Shown here: piece by piece, positions 10,561 to 21,900 of the stretch | Numbering within the stretch: position 1 is the stretch's first letter | Layout of the letters: each line of letters opens with the position of its first letter | Assembly (NCBI RefSeq): GCF_026914265.1 | Contig: NC_069135.1 | Location: 33,489,756 to 33,553,755, forward strand | DNA: 64,000 bases | Direction: 5' to 3' | Origin: Mya arenaria | Taxonomy: Eukaryota > Mollusca > Bivalvia > Myida > Myidae | Program-made: the position numbers and the translations under genes | The notes under the pieces: generated by a model | What the model saw: only the letters and a program-made list of their open reading frames with translations | What the model was told of the DNA's origin: nothing | The model's database searches: none

Positions 10561-13324
10561 ATGGCTATGGCAGAATTATTAGCAGATATAAGCGATTTAA
10601 AGGTAACTGATTTACAATACTTTATATTTTATTGTAATTGAATTTCTTTTGGCATTTATGTCAAAATTGCTTTCTTTAACTTTGCTTAATTAAATGACAT
10701 ACAGATTGAAAAAAGTTATAACCAAGGTTTATTTGTATTCAGCATTCCTTTCGTCATTGTCAGGCCAAAAAAAAAAATTGGTTAAGGTAACATTTTTTTC
10801 AAAAACAGGTTGAACATGCAGGCTTTTTATTAGGCTTTATATATGAACGTAATTGTCATCTTTTTGAAATGGTGTTAAAGTAATCTTCTGAATAAAGCTT
10901 TTGAAAATTTTAAACTAAATATTAAAGCACAGACTTAAAAAAATACACTTATTATTTTTCGTTTTTTTTTTCTAATTTTCTTTACCAACTGGCAATAAAT
11001 ACGGTAGGGTAAGCGCCTATTTCGTAGGTAGGGTCGGGTTACCCGAACCAAATGTTTTTTAGGCTTCGCATGTTTTATAGTATTTTGACGTAATGGGAAA
11101 GTCCTTTGGGGCTTTTTATTTTCAATTTTAAATAGAGTTGTTGTCTTCATACCGTTAGTTAAATCATGATATTTGTAAAAGGTAACAAAATAAAATGAGT
11201 AGCAAATAATATTGCGCCGGAAGTAGGTTTCGACCCTGGTTACTAATGCACAAAGTTGTCATTTATGTCATGCGTTTTTGCTATCACACATTTATTATCC
11301 ACTTTTCATATGTTTGTGTTAAAAATCTATGTTTTCACTTCTATCAATATGTATTAAAATTCCATAATTTCAGCTGAGTGCAGGGTCCCTAGATGTCAGC
11401 AAAATCGGTGCACGATTCAACCAGTGGGTAAAACCAATCGCTAAATTTACAACTTCTGACAGTGAATGGCTTAAACAACTGAGAGCATCGCCCTATATTG
11501 GTACGTGTTACAATTCTCTAACATTCAACTTGCCTCTTAAACAAGAATCATTAATTAATTCATCTGTTATAAATATGAGGGTATTGACTTCCACATGTAT
11601 ATAATTTATTCAAAAAGATTTGGCCGTTACTAATGTTTGGAAAACTCGTTATCAAATTCCTTTTCCATGTCAATTTTTATATGAAACCGTAAACAATGCT
11701 TGCTCCCACTGTTTCATCTCCTTAATAGTTTTCTTTATAATATATTGTGTAAATATATCTTCATGCATTGAAATATGATTGGATAAAAAATAAGATTGAT
11801 AAGTTCCATGTTTATGTTATTGATAGCTATGTGGAAACATGACTGTTTCCCCGACTTTTATCTGTGATTTTCTGTTGACCGTTCATGTTATTAATGCAAT
11901 GTGTTGTTTAGATTTATTAAATCTTTCCATCCGTGTATCATTGAAGGTTTTGTGCTAACTAACGCGGTTGTCCCAGGAGTTTCTATGACAGTACGTATAT
12001 GTCTATGTGGTTTTATATTTCAGGAGAAATTGATTTCGGATCGAAAGACTGGGCAAGGTCTCGGGAAGCCGTTGATTACTTCATGGACAACTTACTGATA
12101 GAGATGAGAAAGGAAGCAGATAAATTTGAACATATAAAGCTAGAATCATACGTCCGCCAAGGCAGTTCAAGGGATGGTCTGAAAGTAATTGCGCCTGATG
12201 AGTATGACACGGTGGTTCAGTTTCATATACAAGGCACCCACATCAAACACGTCAAGGTCACAAATGATAAAAACGAAACAATCCCTGGATTTTGTTATAT
12301 GCAAGTACATGATACGATGGAAAAGCTTGAAAAGAAAATGCCTCGACTATACAACAAACAAATCTTTGAGAAGGTCGGTGATGTTGTTTATGTCAACACC
12401 AAGAATTTACACGAAAGGGTTCTCACATCGATCGTTGATAAAGCAACCCTGGCGGTGGAAGCAACTTTAAAGACAAGAGAAAACGTCAAGTTCAGCATTA
12501 GACGAAAAAAGAAACCACCAGCTATTAACATTACACTGTTGCTAAATGACGAAGCCCATGAGGCCTTGATGAAACAAGGAAGAATGAAAAATAAAGTGGA
12601 TTCTATTAAAGAGATCGATCTGGATATAGTGCCTGCCCTAAAGCTCAGTGTCGACGACAGCACCAGATACGAAGATATTCCTCTGAACTGTCCGATTCAT
12701 GCTGTTTGCAAATGGGTAGAGGGTGATATGGTCCGAATGCTTGAATTTATTCCACACAAGCCGCTAATTTGGCACGTAAACTCCTCTAGCTACGAGAGGC
12801 ATATGCTTGATGTAGCTAGAACTTCATCAAAAGGTCAATGCATTCTCACAGCCTTGCGGATAATGAAGACGTACTTCGTTAGAACGAAGGCCATAGCTAA
12901 AGAAAATAAAGAATCACCACAGCAGCTTGTAAGTGTTCTCAAGTCATACAACCTCAAGCAGATAGCTTTTTACGAGATCCTGTTTGCGTGTCACTTGATT
13001 CCGACGATACCGATAGAGAACACACAACAAGCGCTTCAATTCTTTGTGTTCCTTCTTGAAACATCACTTTCATCTCAGCGCTTGCCACATTTCTTCTATT
13101 CAAACTCGTTGGTTTCAAAAATGTTTTCGGGTCTTCCTGCTCAAGAAAGATTGAAATACAACCTATTTAGAAAAGCGGCATCGGATTCTCTTGTCCAAGC
13201 GTTGAAATCTCTGCAGAACCATTGCATGCCAAATGTGCATCTCCCGAGAGTACAGCCAAATAAAGCAATTGCCAAGGCACTGACAATGTTCAAGTCAGAA
13301 ATAGAACGTGGACCTTACTTTTGA
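10561..13324 (+). CDS. cGAS-like receptor / Mab-21 domain nucleotidyltransferase
   Basis: Three exons with matching phases: 10561-10602, 11374-11500 and 12024-13324, giving 489 aa. All four splice sites are GT/AG. The protein has the cGAS/Mab-21 nucleotidyltransferase core: G103-S104 in QGSSRDG, then E116 and D118 in PDEYDTVVQF, and a third acid at about D257 in IDLDIVPALKL. All metal-binding positions are therefore present, suggesting an active enzyme. The C-terminal helical half follows, with the usual GQC-ILTALR-MKTYF stretch. The zinc ribbon of vertebrate cGAS (H...CC...C) is absent, as in invertebrate cGLRs. In this family nucleic acid sensing produces a cyclic dinucleotide that activates STING; that role here is inferred from the family. 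It is convergent with the K2P gene. The 3' side has an AATAAA at 13612. Confidence 0.88.
11259..11326 (+). repeat. 68-bp direct repeat, copy 2
   Basis: Exact copy of 8968-9035, lying inside intron 1 of the cGLR gene and ending 47 bases before the start of exon 2. Upstream of it is a GGTTTCGACCC string resembling a degenerate tRNA B box, too weak to call a SINE. Confidence 0.9.
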
Positions 13325-13417
13325 TAACAACTCGATTTATGATGCAAGACAGGTGGATTTATTTAACATTGCAAATGACGATGATGGGGATGAATGTGAA
13401 CAACACTTTGCATGAAC

Positions 13418-13418
13418 A

Positions 13419-13463
<45 letters not shown>

Positions 13464-13545
13464 ATGCGTGTGTGTGTGGCGCGTGTGTGTGCGTGCGCGC
13501 GCGCGCGCGTGTGTGTGTGTGTATGTGTGTGTGTGTGAGAGATGT
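13418..13545. repeat. (TG)n/(CG)n microsatellite in cGLR 3' region
   Basis: TG run with an internal CG core (about 13493-13508), starting about 95 bases after the cGLR stop codon and before the candidate AATAAA at 13612. It is probably in the 3' UTR. Alternating CG/TG sequence can adopt Z-DNA. Confidence 0.9.
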
Positions 13546-13755
13546 AGCAATATAAAGTGATTATGACGTCAACACGTCTTTCTTTTAGGGGAGGCTAGTG
13601 TACATATGTAAAATAAACATTATAATAAGTGCTAGTTTTGGAGGGATACAATTTATGTACGTTACAACCCAGTATCGTTATATAAATGATAACGTGTATG
13701 CATGAATAAGCTTTGCATTTGCACCTCACCATTTATAAGTTTCCCTGTGTGTTTC

Positions 13756-13882
13756 AGTTTCAATTTTTGTCAGCAGTCTTATATGACTGGTTTCCTTGCA
13801 TTTTCGTATAAACTGGCTCGTTCCAAGACAAAAATTAAAAAAAAGTTGTCAAAACGTTCAATCTGTGAGAGTGCAGCTTTAA
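13756..13882. mobile_element. Half copy of TTAA-ended MITE (family of 49595)
   Basis: Matches the right half of the elements at 49595-49958 and 52693-53053, with the shared 'gtcagcagtcttatat' block and the terminal 'gagagtgcagctttaa'. The left half is missing. It lies between the convergent cGLR and K2P genes; 13883-14798 holds nothing else I recognise. Confidence 0.7.
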
Positions 13883-14798
13883 ACCCCGGCTTCATATTCG
13901 CAAATTGATCAAAAGGGTTGATCATTTCCAGAAACAATATTATAATAATTCAAAATTCCTCTAAATGACATTTGCAAACATAATTCATATTTAATTAATT
14001 TTCATTTTGTTCACAAGTTTCAGATATCATATACAATCGGGGATGTGAACAGTTTATATCGGGTTTATTCTCTTTGCGGGATAGACGTCATGCGTGTGCG
14101 AAACGCCTCGGGTATTTCCATCAAACGTCATTAATATACGCTTTAATGAAAATGTTTAATGGTGCGTCGGATGTGACTCGACGTCAATCATTACCAACTA
14201 TATTTGTAATGCCTTACTTTTCAATTTTCTTTGTGTTTGATTTGCAGTCTTACATAAATACAAACACTTTTTATATGACTTTTAAAGATATTTTAAGACA
14301 GTGAAAATTATGGGATTTAAGAAGAGTACGCCAAACATAACATCATATTGGAAATGACATCGTTTAAATTGTCGCCCATCCCTTTGCGCGCTGGCGCTTG
14401 ATTTGGACATGACAGCGAATTAAAGTTAAGAACAGTGAGAAATATCAAATTTATATATTCAGTAGTGAACAATCGCGATTTATTTCGCTGCTAAATATCT
14501 AAAAACAACGGAAAGCATTATAACAAAATATCCACATTCATTCTGTAGCGTAAAAAACTGACGTTGCTCAGAATAAATCCGCTGCAGAACTCGTTACTTT
14601 ATATTCACATAAATTCAATGACCTATTCATCATTTTTCACTGATTTGTTTTTGCTTATTGAAGAAAGAAACATGTATTCGAGGTTAATAAACATAACACA
14701 TGCCATTAGATGCAAACGATTCAATGTCTAACATACGTGTTATTCTAAAACATATTAAACGAAGTTATAAGTGCAAAAAATTCGGAAACAATCGCTTT

Positions 14799-17273
14799 TC
14801 AATTATGATCATAACTGTCCAACATCTTGGATATCTTTTCTTCAAATAATCCAATTTTGATGGCCATTTTACGACATTTGTGTCGCACTTCCTCTTGTAT
14901 TAAGTGAAACGACATTGCTATAAGGGCCATTCCGAAAAGAAGATATAAGGTAACAAAAATCTGACGAACTTCGTTATCAAGCCTACCCATCCCTGGTACA
15001 AAGTCTCCAAAACCGATCGTGGTTAACGTGATGAAACAGAAATAAAAGCCTGTCAAGAAGTCCCACTCCTCCCAAGAAGTGAAAATCACTGCACCAAATA
15101 TAATATAAGCGGTAACGAGAAGCATGCACACTGATATCGGTACTAAATCTCTTGTAGATTTCAGTCTAGCTTTCATCTTCCTTGCGTCGTCGTCGAAATC
15201 GTTCAAACAAAGAGAGCTGATTGTTGGGGATGTGGAACCTTCACAATCTTCAAGCAGCGGTGTAGCTTTCATGTCTTCGTTAGTAACTTCGACAATTTCG
15301 TCCTCAGGAATAGCTGATAGTTCGTTTATTGTCGTTCTGGCATGACTTTCTGGCGGTTTTATAGAGAGGGAAAATGTACGGGAAATCTTTACTACGCGAT
15401 CAACTGTATCGCTTAAAAGAGCACTCTCTGAATGACGTCTTGGCGAATTACTTTTTGAATCAGTTATGTCGTCCAATGTCTTTGTAATATTATCAAAGGA
15501 TTGGGCGCTTCTAACTACACCGTAATCTTTAACATCCTCGTTAAACGTCACGTCATGTTCATTGTTATCTGAAGGTATTGATGATGTATGATCGTGTAAG
15601 TGAAGAACAGATGAAACCAACGACTGGTTTCGTTTTGCCCATTCCTTCATACTTTCCGCTTTCTTGTGCAAGCGCTTTAAAAATCTATGCCGTAAACGCC
15701 GACGCCGTAGTTTTATATATTGGTACGTCATATTTACACACGCAAAACGATACATGACTCTAAAAATACCGGCCATGAGGTCCCCTAAGTTTCCTAGGCA
15801 TAGCATAGCGAGTGGTATTCCAAGAATACCGTACAATATGGTTACCAATCGTCCTCCAATCGTCTTTGGTGTAATGTTTCCATACCCTGCAAATATAAAA
15901 TAATATGAAGGCAAAGCATTTTTGAAATAAAATGTTACTATTTTTGATAAATGAAAATATGTCTTCAAAGTTTAATTATTATTTCACTAAATGATATTCA
16001 TGAGGTTATCATAAATTGAGTAAGATATATTAAGGCATTTTAAAAGCAATATCGATGATTTTAACATGAAATGAATATTTGTTTGGTTTAAACTAATGGA
16101 ATATTTACCAATGGTTGTGATGACTGTGACGGAGTAAAGTAAAGCCTCGGCAAAAGACCATTGGAAATCGTCTCCTTCAAATTGACCATTCCAGTCTCGC
16201 TCTTTTGTAAATTTGAACATTTCTTGCTCATAGTTCTGAAAATGAAAGAAATAATACTTGGTTCAATGTTCGATCATTTTGTTCCCATTTATTTAAAAAA
16301 AAGATCTCCAACCGATGTTTTTCGCATTTATTTACTATGCATACTATGATTACTAATGTGGCCATACTACTGTCGCTAGGAACAATGTTCCGACTATTTA
16401 TATTACTGAATTAGGCATACATGTTGATTTGACCACATAATGATATAGCAGTTGAAACCCGTTATGTCGAAGTCGTCGGGACCTTTAGAAACACTAAAAG
16501 ACAAGGAGCATTCCAAACATTCGATATACATTATTTATACCAGTTATTTTAATTTCAATAAAAATGAAAATAAAATTACTGAGTAAACTATCAAATGTGC
16601 ATGCAGTGATAATGTTGTTAAACGATGATTATATTTTTAAAGTTCGTTTACAATAAAATAAATGATCATAATGCTATTTTTGATAATTAATTTTTGAATA
16701 GATGATTGATTTTTAACTTCTTAAAATATTAGACAAAATAAAATGAATTTATGAATATCTGTTACTTAAAACTGCACTGCTGCCTCTGAATGCATTACAC
16801 ACATGCACCGATTTAAAGAAATAACTCACCTTTAAAAGTTCGTTTACTTTGTTATTCCAAGTTGACTTTTCCAAAACATTTTCAATATTTGAACTTTCAT
16901 AGAAGTCCACAATTTTGTCAACATACACATCTTTCCGTGCAGCCACTTCATCCCGGGTAGCTTTCTCCTGTGGTAATTCAATTCCCTTAAAAATCAAACC
17001 ACCGAGTATCGCGTATCCAACGGTTAGGCTTGTCACTCCAATGATGGAGAATAGAAACGTGATGAACCTCTTAAATCCCCAAACAAACCGACGGAAGAAT
17101 ATCTCCAAATAGTGTGAACAGTCTGTTTCCTCGTCAGCTTCTTCGTATTTAATACCTTCGTTGATAGTATCTCCATCATCATCAAACTTTTGTGACAGAC
17201 CTTTGAACTGTCCGCTTCCTCTGTTCTTTTTCTTGCGTTTTCGTTCGGCCCGATTTGAATTAGCTTTAACCAT
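14799..17273 (-). CDS. Two-pore-domain potassium channel (TWIK/KCNK-like)
   Basis: Three exons on the minus strand, 17273-16830, 16235-16109 and 15886-14799, join in phase to give 552 aa. M1 lies at about residues 70-95 and is followed by an extracellular cap loop. The first pore filter, TIGYGN (residues 189-194), is split by intron 2. M2 follows (LVTILYGILGIPLAMLCLG), then a long cytoplasmic loop rich in Ser, Asp and Glu. M3 is next, then the second filter TIGFGDF and M4 with a short C-terminus. Two pore loops and four membrane segments are diagnostic for K2P channels, which carry background K+ current as dimers at the plasma membrane. The M2-M3 loop of roughly 190 residues is much longer than in vertebrate KCNKs but common in invertebrate TWK channels. 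I chose the Met at 17273; the frame is open to a Met at 17417, which would add a hydrophobic 48-residue leader. Confidence 0.9.
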
Positions 17274-17417
17274 TGTTAATATTATAATGGTATTGATCTC
17301 ACAATTATGCTTTCTAACATTAAGAGAATTATCAGTCGAACCATCTGCGTTATAACACAGAATAATAACAGACATAATAATTAGTGCAATATATGATGTA
17401 TTATTATTCTTGGACAT

Positions 17418-18039
17418 ATGTTTTGCATCGAGAGATTACTTTTATCTCATTGAATATTTGTCTTGGACGTAAAACCTGTGTTGATTACGTAAACTTCATA
17501 GAAGCAGACGCCTTACATCATGGGAAGTTTATCGACTACGATGTATGATAGAACATTTTGCTGTTTAAATTTAATCCTTTAAATATCGAGAAAATAGTTT
17601 GGTCTCGTTAAAGTAAATTATAGCTGATTTACTGAAGGCTTAAACAGTCTCATTGATCGTGCAAAGACGATTACAACTAAATATATACCAGTGAAACTAT
17701 TTTGATACATGTGTTATATGTGTATTGTCTTTTAGCGTCATATGTCTCTTGTTTGGTAAATGTATGGCTTGGATCTGTATGCCGTTAAACAGGATCTAAT
17801 TTAAATATTTTTACGTATAAAATATCCGCACATCAGACATTATAAAGTTCAATAACATAAGATTTGTATAATGTCAACCCAAGTGAAGAATAAAATGCAT
17901 ATGTGAAACCAAATTTAAATAGTAATATGCACGATTTGGTATTTAATATATCAGTCATATTTAAATCTTAACTTCAATTTTATCTTACCTTTAGTCACAA
18001 GTCGAATGTTATATCATGCGACATTGATGGTCTGTTAAT
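17418..18039. other. Upstream flank of the K2P gene; nothing recognised
   Basis: AT-rich, no exon or repeat that I can identify. It presumably contains the K2P promoter and 5' UTR. Confidence 0.4.
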
Positions 18040-18560
18040 CGAGCATTAGGATCATTCCTCACCTTCCCACCCAGTTTCATTACCATCGCTTTCTTTGCTG
18101 GTTGAATTCTTGGTGTCTTTCACACGGAATACTGCTATTTGGGGTCATTATTGCGTAACCATGTCTCGTCTAGCGTTTTGATGCGCTCCAGAAATTATTC
18201 CCCACCATTGTCATATCTTTCTAAGAACTCGAGACCCGTTTGGTTTTATTTTCTAGATAGAAGCCCCTGCCGCCTTCTAACACTCTTTATTCATGTAATT
18301 TTTCAGAATTCTATCAACAGAATTCCTTTAAGTTCGAAGCCCAGTCACCAACATTCTAACAGTGAAACGCATATCTTTGTGGATAATGTCTCTGACTTTC
18401 CACACAATCGTTATTCACACTTTCGATGAACGGTCACAACGTTCATCCTCTGTGATAGTGACGCCCGTTCTTAAAACGTCCTTGCCAATTTAATACAAGA
18501 GAACTGCTGCAATTCTTGCAATACTTCCATTCGTATTTATGAATACAAAACAAAAGAAAG
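18040..18560 (-). pseudogene. Mariner-family transposase remnant
   Basis: Minus-strand translation, moving between frames, shows typical mariner transposase pieces in the right order: a helix-turn-helix-like stretch with VDRILKNYMN, then RYDNGGE-FLERI, then TLDETWLRNNDP, then PAKKAMV. DETW and the xDP that follows it match the catalytic region of mariner transposases. There are several stops and frame changes, so it is an inactive fossil. No terminal inverted repeats were identified. On the + strand the same bases give a meaningless 96-aa ORF. Confidence 0.72.
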
Positions 18561-18868
18561 GCGAAACCGTTCAACGATTACAGTGCCAATCTGTAATGGC
18601 TTGAAAATGTTCCTATATTGTCAATTAATTAGGGGCGGACTAGGATTTGACATCAGAGATGGAGCAAGGTAAGGCGTACATTTGAATGAATGTCCGTTTC
18701 CCAAAATTACACTAAACATTTCCGAAACATATATCGGCTCTACACGTTGAATAGATCCAGGAGAACAATCAGCATATTTCACTCTTAAGGAATTCGGTGT
18801 TCAATTAATATGTGAATTTAGTGTGCCCGTTGACCTATTATTATTTTGGATTTTTTAAAGGAGCTCAT

Positions 18869-18944
18869 CGAGGAGTGAAAGCGAAAAGGTTCTATCTGCT
18901 TCTTTATTTAATGTCACTTAGAACCTTTTCGCATTCACCCCTCG
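18869..18944. mobile_element. 76-bp hairpin element, copy 1
   Basis: The 76 bases begin CGAGGAGTGAAAGCG and end CGCATTCACCCCTCG. About 25 bases at each end pair to form a hairpin around a 26-base loop. TCAT precedes and follows the element directly, giving a 4-bp target duplication. A second copy at 53734-53809 differs at one base. Confidence 0.85.
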
Positions 18945-21900
18945 TCATGAGTACAATAATTATGCAAACATGGCCTAAAACATATAACGAAACAAAAAAT
19001 CGAAGAGATTGCAAAAAAGTCCATTTGAAATGAAAAACAATTCAAACTGCAATAACTTAAGTAATGATGTGTCTTCTTTTCGAACAATTAGCCCGATAAA
19101 GATATTAGTTATACCTATACAATACCACCTCAGGTATCATTAATCATGTTGGCTTCAGGTAAAATTTTGTATAATTAATCTGCGAGATCTGTGTAGGTAT
19201 AAGTTACTATACAAATGTTTCGTTGAAATTTGTAATGCTTTTAATTGAACAGTTAAATCTGAGTTCAACTATATATTGTAAAATTATATATCATTTGCAA
19301 TACGTTCATATAACGCAAAATAGAACAGACTAAGAAATACAAAATATACGAAAGAGCAGAGCTTTGAAAAAGGAAATTGGGTGAGTATTTACTCAAAATA
19401 TGTCCGTTTTGGCAATATGACTTATGCCATATATCAGCAAACTTTATCGAAAGCTGCTACTAGCAAACCTTTTAAACAAATCGACATAAAGTCACATTTT
19501 GAAAATAGTTATCTTTCTAAATTGACCTTGAATAAAAATCATTTTGTGCACCATCAAACGATTCTTGGATATGCCTTTCTGACTTTTTTCCATTTTTTAC
19601 ATTTTGTCCGGTCGAACGGCAATACGTTTTTATATAACGCAAGTCGACCAAACTGCGTTCATTCAGGTACTGTCAGATTATGACCCGTGAACCTTGACCT
19701 TTTGTACCACCCAATCGAAACAAACTTAAATACTATGGGAACATCATTTTGGAATATTATCTTTCAAGAGCTACTAACCCTTTTATTATTAATAATTATT
19801 ATTTGAAATACTGCATCATCTTTTTGACAGTGGCATATACAGCTTACATATTTTGTTACTAAGTAATTCGTTTAAACATTTAAAACAATCATATTTATCA
19901 TATGCTTTATTAAATTTACTCAAAATGTGGAATCATCCGAAACTCGGATGATAGACTAATTACAATGCTGGCGCGCATGCACCAGCCTAAAATCCACAAA
20001 TACCCTGGCAGTCTGCTCATGGTGCTGTTTAATCTGTGTTATCAAGAGCGATGTTCTATTACTTGCTGCGAGAAAATAACATATAACAAGGATATATACT
20101 GAAAGTGTGTGAGATAACTCGTTTATAATCTGTGGAAAATGTTGTATTTACTTTTGATTAGTATAAGCCATAAGGTCAGGATGTGCTTCCCTAACATATA
20201 GACATGAAATGTTTACTTGGACGAGTTTTAGCTTCAGACACGTGCACCCGCCCCCTCCCCCTTCCCCGTTGAACCCATGAAATGAAACCAGAATAGTCGC
20301 TCTTCGAACAGGATCACAACTTTTATGCAAATTTGCTCACAATTAATATATTTGACTTTGTGTACAGCATTCTGTAACTGTAGTTGGTATTTACATTTAG
20401 ATCGAAAACAAAATCAAACTTATGTATCATTTTTAAAGAATATATCGAAGCAAATGTTCCAAAACAACTTTCTTAAATGCTACATGCTACTGACTTGCCT
20501 GATAAACAAAAACAAAATTTCTATTTATTATTCAATGACTTAGACATATCTATTTTTTCTTATTACTGAAAAGGATTTCATTTATTTGCAAAAAGCCTCG
20601 TTCTGGTGTTTTCGTGTCATAGTTTCAGATATTCGGATTTAAATCATGCCCTTTAAGCTACGGCAGTGAGTTATGCATACGTTTGGTCAAACAAAGTATT
20701 TCGGATAAAACCTGCAAAACATGGAAAGAATGCAAATCATTTATATCTTCACATTAATTGATCACAAACACTTGGAACGGAAGTATATTCTTATTCTCAG
20801 AACAGACAATTTACGATTATCTAATTATATAAAGTCTCTCTATACAGTAATATGATTAAATGTTTGTTCTCACCGCGGGAGAACGATCATCTGATAAGCT
20901 CTGCACTTTGAATTGAATTATTGCTGTAGTTGTAGTAAAATAATATGAAAGAATATTTTTTAAGCAAAACTTGTTTATGTTCACAAAAGCAATTAAAGAA
21001 GAAAACGCAAATAATTTAAAAATGAACGCGTTATGAATTAAAATATAATTATGTTTATATATGTTTACTATACATTTTGGCTGCGCCGGGAATCTAGAAC
21101 TACCGGTCTGAAATCGAAATTGCGTCATAGGTTTCGGTGATGTTCATTCCCCTTAATTAACCCTGAAAACTCGGTAAAACCCAAGAAAATAAGGACCGTA
21201 TTGAAAAAGCAATTAAATGCTCGTTTGGCGTAAGATATCAAAAAAATATTTTAAATGAAATTATAATATATCATTTCATCCGATTACATTTAAGTTCATT
21301 GTTTTTCAATCAATACTATAGTGTCTATGTTAAAAAAGCCTTAAATCGACTTGACAATTTCTAATCAAGGTTGTAAGTGTGTACTTACACAAAATACATG
21401 GTTATCCGATTCTGTCAAATCATAAAAAAGTCAAAGTCATAGCGCCTATAGTTGCAAATGATAAAGGTACGTGTATTGTCATTTTGCGATAACAATAAAA
21501 ACGGGTTTATTAAAAGAAGGAATTAAACAAAATGAATGGATATCAAACTTTGTCAATTTATAAAATAGTCGTAGTTTGCAAAAGCTCGAGATACTATGTA
21601 TTGTTATTTTGCACCAACAATAAAAACGAGTGTATTACAATAATGAAATATTAAGTTCATTTTAGAGTAAATTACATAGCAATATTTGGCTATGATATAA
21701 AAATGTAACATAAAACATATGTTTTATGCAGTGTTTATTATTGTTCAGGCTTACGCTAAAATTAAAGGCCATCGTTGTGGTATGTTCATAATTTAAACCC
21801 TTTTCGTTTTGTCAAGAAAGAAGTACCTTCTAATTGTGGTTTTTTTCTCATGTTAGCTTTTGTCATGTAAGCAGAACATTGAAAATGTTATGTTTTGTCA

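Noticed and set aside
17161-17355. + strand ORFs overlapping the K2P exons
   Set aside because: They are antisense shadows of the channel coding sequence.
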